This document shows positions 55,301-64,000 of a DNA stretch of 64,000 bases, one piece after another (the first letter of the stretch is position 1; every line of letters begins with the position of its first letter). The notes beneath the pieces were generated by a model. It was given only the letters and a program-made list of their open reading frames with translations. It was not told where the DNA came from and did not search any database. Source of the stretch: Paroedura picta (lineage: Eukaryota > Chordata > Lepidosauria > Squamata > Gekkonidae); the NCBI RefSeq assembly GCF_049243985.1, contig NC_135370.1, positions 111,658,506-111,722,505 of the forward strand, in the 5' to 3' direction. Both the position numbers and the translations under genes were made by a program.

Positions 55301-56599
55301 AAACAGAAGCAAGAACATGTGCAGGGATGGGAGGGGTGGAGTGGGGGAGAGCAGTTGGGGACACAACAGGAAATCTCATCCAGACAGCAGCAGGATAGTC
55401 AGATGTACTTTCTCAACATGGTAATCAGCATGTCAGACATAAAGTAATAAATATCTTTTGGGGGTATATTTAGTTTTGTAGCCAGCCATGTCAGAACAAC
55501 AACGAAAGTATGTACTAGTGTACATAGCCCTGACCTGGAATGCCCAGGCTACCTGTGTCTTGCTTAACTTCTGAGACCTGGCTAATTTGCTGCTGTGTGC
55601 ATGAGAAGTAGTGGCCCATGTACTGTCATTGTTCACTAACCCTATTGCATTCAGTGGACTAACTTTTCTCACCATAGCATCCATACCAAGTTAAGCACTT
55701 TCAAAACTTCTCTTGCTGCGTAGGCTATTGAAGATAAGAAAGCCGTAAGCGCAGTGTGTGTGGATAATTATTGCTCATTCTTTAGGACTGTACTTTGTCA
55801 ACCATGGAATTAGGGCACCCTAGGACTTCCTGGAACACTCAACCCTTCTTTTCTAAGCATTCTTTGCTTAGCCATATTTTTTCTGGTCTGGACCATTACT
55901 TCCTTTAATTACAATAACTTGAAGGAAATCAAGAAGTTGTACCTGCATTACAAATATGAGGTTAAGTTTCAGTAACTAACTCTTTAATAAACATTAAAAT
56001 ATTTGGGTTCTTATGTTTTCAATGTTTATCTGTCCTATGGTTGGCTTTTAAATGAATGTATAGTTTAAAAATATTTTCTTGCATACACACAGATTATTGT
56101 TAGTCATATAGTGGATTTGTGGTGTGGTGGCAGCTGCAGCTAAAGGGAGTTAAAAAAAATCTGTACAGCCAGTCAGATCTCCAGTGGCCTATCAAAAGCC
56201 CTGCTGGACAAAAACCCCTTCTTGTCCCTATCCATTTTCTAAAAAATATTTGTTCTACGCCAGTAAAGGTGATCCAGGCACCATATTGGGAACCTGCTGT
56301 ACAGTAAGCAGAACTCTGCTTCATGTAAGCCTATGTTTTAGCTACCACCACACCATTCTTATAACTTCTGAAGCCATCATTAGATAAGGAGCATACTCTT
56401 GTTCCCCATAGCATCTTTCTCTTTTCCACTTGTCATTCTTCCCCATTAGGATAATACCATTTTTGATTTCCAATTTAGGTCTGAGATTTGTTTCAGTGGA
56501 AGGCAACATCTCCTAGTATTCCTGATCAAACAAGAACATGAATGACATCCAGGACAGAATCATCAAACCATCTTCCTTTTTTTGCCATCAACTCACACC
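55301..56599. other. Unannotated intergenic sequence
   Basis: No gene or named repeat seen in 1.3 kb. Confidence 0.5.
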
Positions 56600-56940
56600 T
56601 GACTAAAACATGATGTGCTTATCATCATGGGGGATTGGAATGCTAAAGTAGGAAGCCAAAAGATAACCGGGATAACAGGCAAGTTTGGCCTTGGAGTACA
56701 AAATGAAGCAGGGCACAGGCTGGTAGAATTTTGTCAAGAGAATACAATGGTCATAGCAAACACTCTTTTCCAACAACCCAAGAGACAACTCTACACATGG
56801 ACATCACCAGACGGTCAACACATAAATCAGACTGACTATGTGCTCTGCAACCAAGGATGGAGAAGTTCTATACAGTCAGTAAAAACAAGACCAGGAGTTG
56901 ATTGTGGTTCAGATTATCAGCTTGAACTGAATAAATTGAA
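56600..56940 (+). mobile_element. RTE-BovB LINE, endonuclease-domain fragment
   Basis: An open frame reading MLIIMGDWNAKVGSQ, GKFGLGVQNEAGHRLVEFCQ, ENTMVIANTLFQQPKRQLYT, WTSPDGQHINQTDYVL. This is the apurinic-like endonuclease of BovB, with GDWNAKVG and the NQ-DY catalytic region. Only about 110 codons remain, uninterrupted. BovB is abundant in squamates and known for horizontal transfer. Confidence 0.92.
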
Positions 56941-57105
56941 CTGATCTGCAATTTCTGGTTGAAAATGAATAATAAATATGTGCAAATTTGATTAATTTGC
57001 TTAATTGTTTCAGGTCAGGAAATCCAACATTTCCTGTTATTGAGTGTGAATAATCACGGTGCTGAATGTCATCATTCAAGTGTATCAAAGAAAGATATAG
57101 ACCAC

Positions 57106-58937
57106 TCATTGTTTCACTATATTTTATTAATTTAAAAATGCTACACACTAAAGATACAACTATTTTATATACAAAATTAGTTTACTTTCTACTCAGCATT
57201 ATCAAGATTACAAAAATTACTACATTTGTAAAGACTTTTTTAAAAAAAGAGACCACATTGGAATGCATAAATATAAATTTGAGTATAAATACAATAACAA
57301 AATAAACAGATGTATGTGTTTAATAAATTACTTATAAATATAGCATTGACAATGAAGTGCTGAGTCAGGAAAATAATGTTTTTCTTTACTTTTCTGTACA
57401 TAGCAATACTACTTTATACAAGAACCTTTAGGAAAATGTTGTGTCTCAAGATTAGGATTACCAACTGCCTAGAGTGGAAAAAATATTTTCAGAGGCATAC
57501 TTGAATGCTGTTATTGAGATGATATTATTTACTTTAATGCCATAAAAGCTTCAACTACCCGTTTCCACCCATTAAGTTTCTAGTAAAAGGACAGATTTTT
57601 TCCCCTTTAGGTCAGTTGGCAACCCCTACAGAAGATGACTTCTCTAAATTTTCCTCAAGCTAGTTTAAATGAGTTTATATACAATTTTTTCACAAAACAT
57701 TGCTTGCTACATTGTATTATCCATTGGCATGCAAATCAACAGGATTTAAAACAATGCCAGCAAGATATATTTCCCTCAAGTCAAGGATTACTCAGCCGGT
57801 TGTGTTCATGGCACTAACATCAGTGGCCTTGATCAAAAGTCCAAACTTTTGAATATATATATACATAAAAGTTGGTACAAAACAAATAAGTTGGGTTTTG
57901 TTTGATCAACTCAAATTGCTAAAGAAATATGCAAATTTTAAATTACACAAAATTCTTTATCAGATACAAGAGATCTAGTTTTTCTTCCTCTACATATAGC
58001 ACAATAAAATATAATAGGTTACACGTTCATTTGTATTTGGTAATTCCAGAAGGACAGCAGCCTTTTCTGCAATACTTTTCAAGAAATTTAAAGCTGCAGA
58101 TATTTGTACCTGTAACAGTACAATCTTTAAAAAAACACTTTTTGGGATTCATCTCCATTGAACAGACCTGGGTAAGATTCTGAGTATAGCTGTTTAGGAG
58201 AGCATTGTCAGTCTTTCAGTATATAAAAATAACTTACTTTCTCTTTTACATGATGAAAAACATTGTGAAAATTGAAAAACTGATTATTCTTTTAGCACCA
58301 GACATTGGATTACTGAAAAATAAGTCTATCCCATTCACTGGGACGAAATGGCCAGCTCTAAATCAGGCAACCTTTCAGGATAGAAATTGTTATTCCATGG
58401 TTAATTTTCCTCAAAGCATTTGCAGATATTTATGAGAATAAATTAATGAATCATGTCTGGGTTTTGTGTATGTCTTTTCTTAGTCAGTTGCACTAGTTTT
58501 GTTTCTTACACATTGATGAATTGTATCACATTATTCCTCAATGCTATTGTCATCAGGATTCAAGAGGTGAATAAAAGAATAATGAAGTAGTAAAGTAAAA
58601 TATTCATGATCTTATCCTTCCAAACACCTCCAAGGCAGAAGAAATTCCTACACAAGATGCATATTTGTCATTCCTGAATTAAACAGCTTTCCTTAAGAAA
58701 AAGTTTTTAAAATACCATTGTAGGGTTGGTGTTTTTTCCCTAGACTTTTTTTTGCAGAATTGTTAGAAGTATTTGTGAACAAAGTTTACTTGCAGTTAGT
58801 AATGCACAGTAATTGTCCACTTGATGAACAAGGGTAATTCTACACCTAAAGACATTCCCATATTTTGCTAGGTATTCTATCATAGGCTGTGGGTTTGGCT
58901 TTTGTTTTTGAGCAAAACTAAAGCAAAGGAACCTTGA
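57106..58937 (-). other. FGF19: FGF19 3' untranslated region (end tentative)
   Basis: A/T-rich and repeat-free from the stop codon leftward. The only canonical AATAAA that I found on the - strand in this span is at 57128-57123. If used, the 3'UTR is about 1.8 kb. Confidence 0.5.
57123..57128 (-). promoter_or_regulatory. FGF19: Candidate FGF19 poly(A) signal
   Basis: TTTATT on the + strand, AATAAA on the transcribed sense strand, about 1.8 kb after the stop. Use is inferred from position only. Confidence 0.4.
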
Positions 58938-59270
58938 TTATTTGCCAAAGCTGGGACTTTGCACTGATAATACTTCTGAAGTGATGCCAAAGGGGTCCAT
59001 GCTGTCAGTTTCAACAGGAGAATTGAAAATATCAGATTCAAGAGGTGGTCTAATATCACCATATTCCCCAAAATCTGTAGACTCCACAGGAACAGTGTTG
59101 ATTATAGGCAAGAAATGAGACAATGGAAGAAAATCTTTCCCTTTAAATTGTTGTCTTTGTTTGGCACTGCTTAAGGAGACAGAAATACCATATTTCTTTG
59201 ACTTGTAGACATTGTAGCCATCTGGACGCATTTCCTCTTCAAAAGAACAATCCTCTGTAGAATATCGGAG
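58938..59270 (-). CDS. FGF19: FGF19, exon 3 (C-terminal coding exon)
   Basis: 111 codons with stop TAA at 58940-58938 and acceptor tttgtcttcag just before 59270. The frame opens LRYSTEDCSFEEEMRPDGYN, VYKSKKYGISVSLSSAKQRQ, and ends ETDSMDPFG ... SPSFGK. Human FGF19 has YSEEDCAFEEEIRPDGYNVY and ETDSMDPFG ... SPSFEK. The exon carries the last beta-strands of the FGF trefoil and the extended C-terminal tail that binds beta-Klotho. FGF19 is secreted by intestine and signals to liver FGFR4 to suppress bile acid synthesis; in embryos it acts locally. The signal peptide and first trefoil strands (exons 1-2) are not in the window. Confidence 0.96.
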   Translation of the reverse strand, partial: LRYSTEDCSFEEEMRPDGYNVYKSKKYGISVSLSSAKQRQQFKGKDFLPLSHFLPIINTVPVESTDFGEYGDIRPPLESDIFNSPVETDSMDPFGITSEVLSVQSPSFGK

Positions 59271-59529
59271 CTGAAGACAAAGAAATGATAGTTAATATAT
59301 GTGCATAAGCAAGAAACCTGCAAGAACTTGCAGGGGTCATTTCATTTCCCTCTCTACCTCTTTCCCCTACTATTTCCCCTTTCTGTGCTTCATATCCTTT
59401 CCCCTTTCTCTGCTTTCTTCTGTTCTCATCATCCAACAACTTTTGTCATCATCAAACAAACACTCATCAAACAACTTTTCTCATATCTACCCCCTTTTTC
59501 AGTGTTTTAAATTATTGATTTACTTCATT

Positions 59530-59700
59530 TATACCTCCCCCAGTGGGGACTCAAAGCAGCTTACCATGTTCTCTTCCAATTTATCCTCACTACAACCCTG
59601 TGAGATAGATTAGGTTAACAGAGAGAGTAACTGGCCCAAGGTCACCTAGCAAGCTTCTTTGAGAGAGGGGATTTGAACCTAGGTCTCCCAAATCCTGGCC
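59530..59700 (-). repeat. MIR/CORE-like SINE fragment
   Basis: Reversed order of 'ggggactcaaagcagcttac', 'taactggcccaaggtcacct' and 'gatttgaacctaggtctccc'. Immediately left of a LINE 3' end. Confidence 0.65.
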
Positions 59701-59705
59701 TGACA

Positions 59706-60640
59706 CTTTATTTTTATTTATTAGATTTGTTACCTGCTGCTCTCGGAACTGCCTGTCGGTGGGTAACAATAAGAATAAAAACCTGATATATAAAAATATA
59801 AAAAAACTTAAACCCAAATCCCAACTTACTCCAGTGATGAGAAAAATACCCCGCCCTCTTCCAACTCCCATAACTGCCCCTACCTCAGGGCCCCAATCCC
59901 CAGGGTTGCCAGTAGTTCTAGTTGTTGAGGGGTCTCTGGGATCTCCCGTGCCCTGGCCTCAACCAAAGACTTGGCAGAAGATCTCCATTTTACAGGCCCT
60001 GCAGAACCATGGAAACTCCTGCAGGGTTCCTAGCTCTTCTGGGAGTAAATTCCACAAGGTCAGGGCCAGGACCGAAAAGGTTAGTACCCACAGAACACAA
60101 GGCCTTGCAGGGAGCATAAGGTGATAGGTGGTCCCTCAGATATATGGGGCCTAGACAGCGACGGGCCTTAAAAGTCAGAACTAGAACCTTGAACTTGATC
60201 CAGGCTGCAACTTGCAGCTGTCTCAGCACCGGCTGAATATGGGCCCTACAAGGTGTTTCAGTGAGGACCCTAGATGCTGCATTTTGTTTCAGCTGCAATT
60301 TCTGGGTCAAGGACAAGGGTAGGTCCACATACAGTGAGCTACAGAAGTCAATCCTGGAGGTGATCATTACATGTTCTGGGGACAGGTAGAGCACTAGTAG
60401 CATTGTCTGGCAGAAATGCCAGGCATGCTACTCTTGTGATCTGTGCCTCCATAGTAAGTGAGGCATCCAAGATCATGCCCAGATTCCTAGCACATGACAC
60501 AATGTTAAGTTGTACCCCAGCCATGTCAGGTAGATGCGCTTCCTGATCTGCCCCCTTCCCAGCCACATGATCTTAATCTTAGAGGGGTTGAGTTTCAGGC
60601 AACTCTTCTCCAACCACCCATTCTACAGCTTCCAAACTGC
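59706..60640 (-). mobile_element. L2/CR1-superfamily LINE, 5'-truncated
   Basis: The - strand frames read NLGMILDASLTMEAQITRVA, SRIDFCSSLYVDLPLSLTQK, LQLKQNAASRVL and FKVLVLTFKARRCLGPIYLR. A few frame changes. The 3' end has a TTTATT-type tail. Confidence 0.82.
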
Positions 60641-61416
60641 ACTACACTGGCTTTCTGTTTTTCTTCTTTTTCGTTCCCTGGTAGCCTCTCCTTAGGAAAA
60701 GTCTGGCCAAGTGTAGTAGCAAGTTACTTAAGTGAGTAGTGTGTGGCCACTTCCTTGGCCAGCCAAGTTGTGCAGGTTGTGTGAAGACTGCCACTGGGCC
60801 TGGTGCCTTGCATGGCATCAAGTTGTAGTCACTGCCATACCTGAGCCACTTGTGCAAATGGTATGGTATAAAGTTGTCCAGTGATTGCCAAAATACCCCT
60901 GGAAAAGGCCCTTCCCCTGCCTTTTACAGTTAAAAACCAAGGCTTAAAGACTGGCTAGTGTTGTGATTGCCTAGCAACCCCCCACAATATCTGCTGACAT
61001 TTCAGAGACATCCATCTCCTTAAAACACAGGCATTGAACCTATTATTGTGTGGAGGGTTAACTTCTTGGTTGTTTATCTTTAGATTTCAGATCTTTCTGC
61101 AAACCTAGGCATTTTCTCAGTGTGTAGAAAGATTTGTCTTGCCTGTTTATGGCTCTGTTCTCTGGATTTAAGGCAATGGTTACGATTAACTGTATCAATT
61201 TTGTAAAATGTTCTAAATCTTTAAATGATGTGTAATATTATATTATTAATCCAAATGTTTTATATCTGAATCTTGTATTAACAAGACTAAGTTGACAAAG
61301 TTAATTACAGTAAAAGGAAGCATTCATTACTCAAGTATGGACAATAAAAATATTCGAAAGAAATATATTCATGAACATTATTCTGTTTTACTATACCTAT
61401 GCAAGATTGTTTAGCA

Positions 61417-61789
61417 AAGTGGTTCCCAACCTTTTTATCACCGTAGACCGGTCAACGCTTGACAATTTTACTGAGGCCTGGGGGGGGGTAGTCTTTTGCC
61501 GAGGGACATCACCGCTGCCTGAGCCCCTGCTTCACTTGCTTTCCTGCCGGTGCCCCTGACTTTCTGCCGCCCGCTGGGGGGTGCTACCAGCAGCAGCTGC
61601 GCAGTGCCATGCCGAGGGGGAGCCCCAGCTATGGTGGCTGTCAGAGAGCACCAAAGGTGAGCCGGCGGCAGAGTGGCAGGGCAGCCCCCGAGGCAGCAGC
61701 CGGGGAGGAGGACAAGGAGGAGCCGTGGCCCATTACCAACTGATCTACGAACCGGTACCGGTCTCCGGACCGGGGGTTGGGGACCACTG
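61417..61789. mobile_element. hAT-type non-autonomous transposon, copy 2, with perfect 8-bp TSD
   Basis: 373 bp between gtttagca (61409-61416) and gtttagca (61790-61797). Terminal inverted repeats are aagtggttcccaaccttttt and ggttggggaccactg. Same family as 37184-37499 but with an extra internal segment. The perfect TSD suggests a young insertion. Confidence 0.93.
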
Positions 61790-62264
61790 GTTTAGCATCT
61801 ATACAAAGTATATCAACATGTTTACTAACTGGTTAAAATCTAGATTTTTAAATGGCCTAACAGAATACATGTAAACTTAGATGTCACTTTAAATATAGTA
61901 CATTATATATTTGTTAAAGCTTTCGCATTACCTCTTGGATGAATTCTAGTTATTGCAGCCAAAGAACATTAATTAGGTTGGTTTATGAGTGGTAAGCTTC
62001 CACCTTTTTACTAATATTCAACATTTGCCCATTGTGGCTACGCTGAATCCATTTTGGTTCAGATTCCTAGCCTAGTTTTAATACAGAAACTGCTTTTTGT
62101 TATGCTGATTAATAATCTCTGCCAGGAGAGGGACTGGGGGAGAATTCTAATTGGCTTCTGATAACCATGACTGCAGTTTTCGTCTAGATTGCCTGTCTGG
62201 TTTAGAAACTGGAGAGGAATTGAATGCATCACTGTTTCTGAGCCTAGTTGACAGGCATATTTCA

Positions 62265-62465
62265 GAAGGCTGTGCTATATATTTTTTATCTACCTGCAGA
62301 GTTTCATCTTGTTTTTTAATATTGTTTAACAGCCACATAAAACTGCTGAATGAAATAATTTGAAGATTTCAGTATGTTGATGATATCCAGCTCAGTTTAT
62401 CCTTTTGCTGTTATTCAGATGATACTGTAGACATAAACCAGTGTCTAGAACCAGTAATGCTCTAG
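62265..62465 (+). mobile_element. L2-like LINE, RT catalytic-region fragment
   Basis: The frames CRVSSCFLILFNSHIKLLNE and RFQYVDDIQLSLSFCCYSDD match the L2-type 'LLFNIYMKPL ... YADDTQL' block. YVDD is the catalytic box. Short, + strand. Confidence 0.65.
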
Positions 62466-62494
62466 AAGTGGACTCACTTCTAGTATCCATACGA

Positions 62495-62600
62495 CAAAAC
62501 AAAGTTCTTTGGCATCTTTAAGACCAAAAAGGTTTTATTCAAGGAATAAGCTCTTGTGTCCATACAAGAAAGAAATGCTGATAAGTAGTTTTTGTGGCAA
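62495..62600 (-). repeat. Fragment of hammerhead-bearing repeat class
   Basis: ctttggcatctttaagacca, then aaaggttttattcaaggaat and aagctcttgtgtc, resembles the 62875-63005 repeat. The hammerhead segment is largely lost. Confidence 0.45.
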
Positions 62601-62874
62601 CAGTGGTAGTATTTGGTGTGATGGTGGTATAAGGGTGCTCTCTATGTGCATAGATGCTGAAATGGTGCAAAAGCCAAACGCACTTGCTTTTATTGTACCA
62701 GATGGATACTCTCCTGAAGAACAGTGATTGGTTTGCTCATGACTGGATTTTTAATGTTCTGGTTTCCCTGCTCTGAATGCTTCTACTTTTAGAAGTTAGG
62801 TCAGTGGCTTCCAGGGTTATGGTCTTTCCAGGGGTGGCACACAGAATGGGGAACTGTATCCTTAGTGGGATTCA

Positions 62875-63005
62875 GGTGAGTAGTCATGTTAGTCTGAAGC
62901 AACAGAACAAAATCTGAGTCCAGCAGCACCTTTAAGACCCACAAAGTTTAATTCTGGGTACAAGTTTTCGTGTGCATTCACACGTCTTCAGAAATGGACA
63001 TTTTA
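62875..63005 (-). repeat. Hammerhead-bearing interspersed repeat (possible Penelope terminal repeat)
   Basis: Blocks aggtgagtagtcatgttagt, cagcagcacctttaagaccc and gtgtgcattcacacgtcttc. It lies directly left of the Penelope-like coding fragment at 63010-63345. Confidence 0.55.
62955..62996 (-). ncRNA. Hammerhead-ribozyme-like motif
   Basis: On the - strand: core CTGAAGA (plus 62985-62991), one C, hairpin arms GTGTG and CACAC, GAAA at plus 62969-62966, then ACTTG. Core and GAAA are intact here. Stem I and stem III are degraded. Confidence 0.5.
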
Positions 63006-63009
63006 ATAA

Positions 63010-63345
63010 GGAATCAACTTGCTTGGCAAAATTACCACAAGAAAAGACAAGCCATCCATGACTCTCAATTGGAGTTGCTGAAGAAATAGAAAACCAAAAA
63101 ACTTCCTAAACTGCAGGCTTCTAATCTTTATAACAAGAACTCCAACAATATAGACAACCTTTCACAGCACAGACTCAGCCCAGCAGAGGAATCAGTACTT
63201 TCTTTTGTGGGGACCTGGAAGCTTTAATCCACCGTTTATGTCTGAAGGAGTACTTTCAGCAAGAAAGAACAGCAGCATCTTCACCACTTACCATCACACA
63301 GTCTACTGAAAAACAACTACTAGTTCCCCAACCCACTGATGAACA
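63010..63345 (+). mobile_element. Penelope-like retroelement, coding fragment
   Basis: Degenerate + strand frames read LAWQNYHKKRQ, NNIDNLSQHRLSPAEESVLS and EALIHRLCLKEYFQQERTAA. These resemble the Penelope N-terminal/RT-entry pattern 'NLS...L...E...L..GL.F' and 'LRLKE'. Broken and short. The family call is by pattern memory only. Confidence 0.45.
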
Positions 63346-64000
63346 AATATTTTATTTATTTAGATTTAGATTTGTATCCCACTTCTTATGACTTTTGTGG
63401 CTTACAATTAAAATTATAAAACAATATCCCATAAAAACCCATGAAAACAACACTACATTACATATAACATCCCACAAGCAAGATGGCAGAACAATAATAT
63501 CCCCGACCCAACTCTGCTGAATCCAGCCAGAATGTTATTCAGATCTTAAATTAGAATTATAATCCTGGGATGCTCAGATAGGGTGGAACCCCTGATCAAA
63601 ACTCTGGTCAACCCCCCGCCTCAACCAAATGCCTGGTGGAAGAACTCTGTCTTACAGGCCCATGGAACCTAGACGGCTCCTTCAGGGAGCTTGTTCCACC
63701 TGGCTGGGGCCAAGGCCAAAAAGACCCTGGCCATGGTTGAGGCCAGGCAGATATCCCAGGGGTCTGGGACAACCAACAGATTCCTACCCACAGAGCGGAG
63801 AGCCCTGCAGGGGGGGGGGGCATAGGCATACAAGTGGTCCCGCAGGTAGGACCCAGATCGCATAAAGCCTTGAAAGTTAAAACCAAACCTTAAACTTGAT
63901 CCAGAAGCAGACAGCCAGTGTAGATGTCTCAATACTGGTTGAAAGTGGACCCTCCAAGGAGTCCTAGTGAGGACCCTGGCAGCTGCATTCTGTACCAACT
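63345..64000 (-). mobile_element. L2/CR1-superfamily LINE, 3' part (runs past the window)
   Basis: - strand frames show LVQNAAARVLTRTPWRVHFQ, PVLRHLHWLSASGS and WDICLASTMARVFLALAPAR. A TTTATT tail at about 63350. The 5' part continues beyond 64000. Confidence 0.78.

Larger units (their letters stand above)
59271..64000 (-). other. FGF19: FGF19 intron 2 (partial, continues past the window)
   Basis: Should be the intron before exon 3. I looked on the - strand for exon 2 (the VAIKGV...YLCM-type segment) and did not find it. It is filled with LINE, SINE and hAT repeats, listed separately. About 60640-61416 and 61790-62260 hold nothing I can name. Confidence 0.75.

Noticed and set aside
60640-60860. 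Open frame on the - strand near 60642-60857 as an exon
   Set aside because: No similarity to FGF19 exons, no consensus splice sites bounding it.
59271-64000. FGF19 exon 2 inside the window
   Set aside because: Searched the - strand for the AIKGV...YLCM-type block and found none; the exon should lie past 64000.

Overview
This is vertebrate nuclear DNA, most likely from a squamate reptile (lizard or gecko type). The coding exons match the amniote CCND1-LTO1-FGF19 block. The repeats are a squamate mix: Sauria-type tRNA SINEs with BovB-like tails, a 5S-rRNA-derived SINE, RTE-BovB, CR1, L2-like and L1 LINEs, a DIRS retrotransposon, many hAT-type DNA transposons and Penelope-type repeats. No bacterial operon, CRISPR array or phage is present.

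Layout. From 1 to about 16.2 kb is the 3' part of CCND1 (cyclin D1) on the + strand: the end of intron 3, exon 4 (725-873), an 11.9-kb intron 4 filled with repeats, the terminal coding exon 5 (12800-12955) and a 3.2-kb 3'UTR ending at a poly(A) signal at 16162. From 16.2 to 35.9 kb is gene-poor intergenic DNA, with a hAT transposase relic split by another transposon, an ORF1-only L1 nested in an older L1, SINEs and a perfect 80-bp inverted repeat. From 35.9 to 43.9 kb is the complete five-exon LTO1 (ORAOV1) gene on the - strand, with a CpG-island promoter. From 44 to 57 kb is repeat-dense intergenic DNA: nested LINEs, a long palindrome, and two copies of an element carrying a 29-bp minisatellite. 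From about 57.1 to 64 kb is the 3' end of FGF19 on the - strand: 3'UTR, last coding exon 58938-59270 and part of the preceding intron. FGF19 exons 1 and 2 were not found and should lie beyond 64000. Gene order and orientation (CCND1 +, LTO1 -, FGF19 -) match human 11q13.

The three genes do not form a pathway. Cyclin D1 drives G1/S through CDK4/6. LTO1 is an adaptor for loading Fe-S cluster on ABCE1. FGF19 is an endocrine FGF that acts through FGFR4 and beta-Klotho. They are a conserved physical block.

The most interesting structure is RNA-like. Several distinct repeat families (40260-40301, 49087-49128, 34212-34253, 48965-49006, 16490-16529, 62955-62996) carry a hammerhead-ribozyme-like motif. 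The invariant core blocks are kept while stems I, II and III change in a compensating way between families. The family 1 copies also look like a minimal hammerhead with a self-complementary stem III. Hammerheads of this kind are known from Penelope-like elements, and one copy lies next to Penelope-like coding sequence at 63010-63345.
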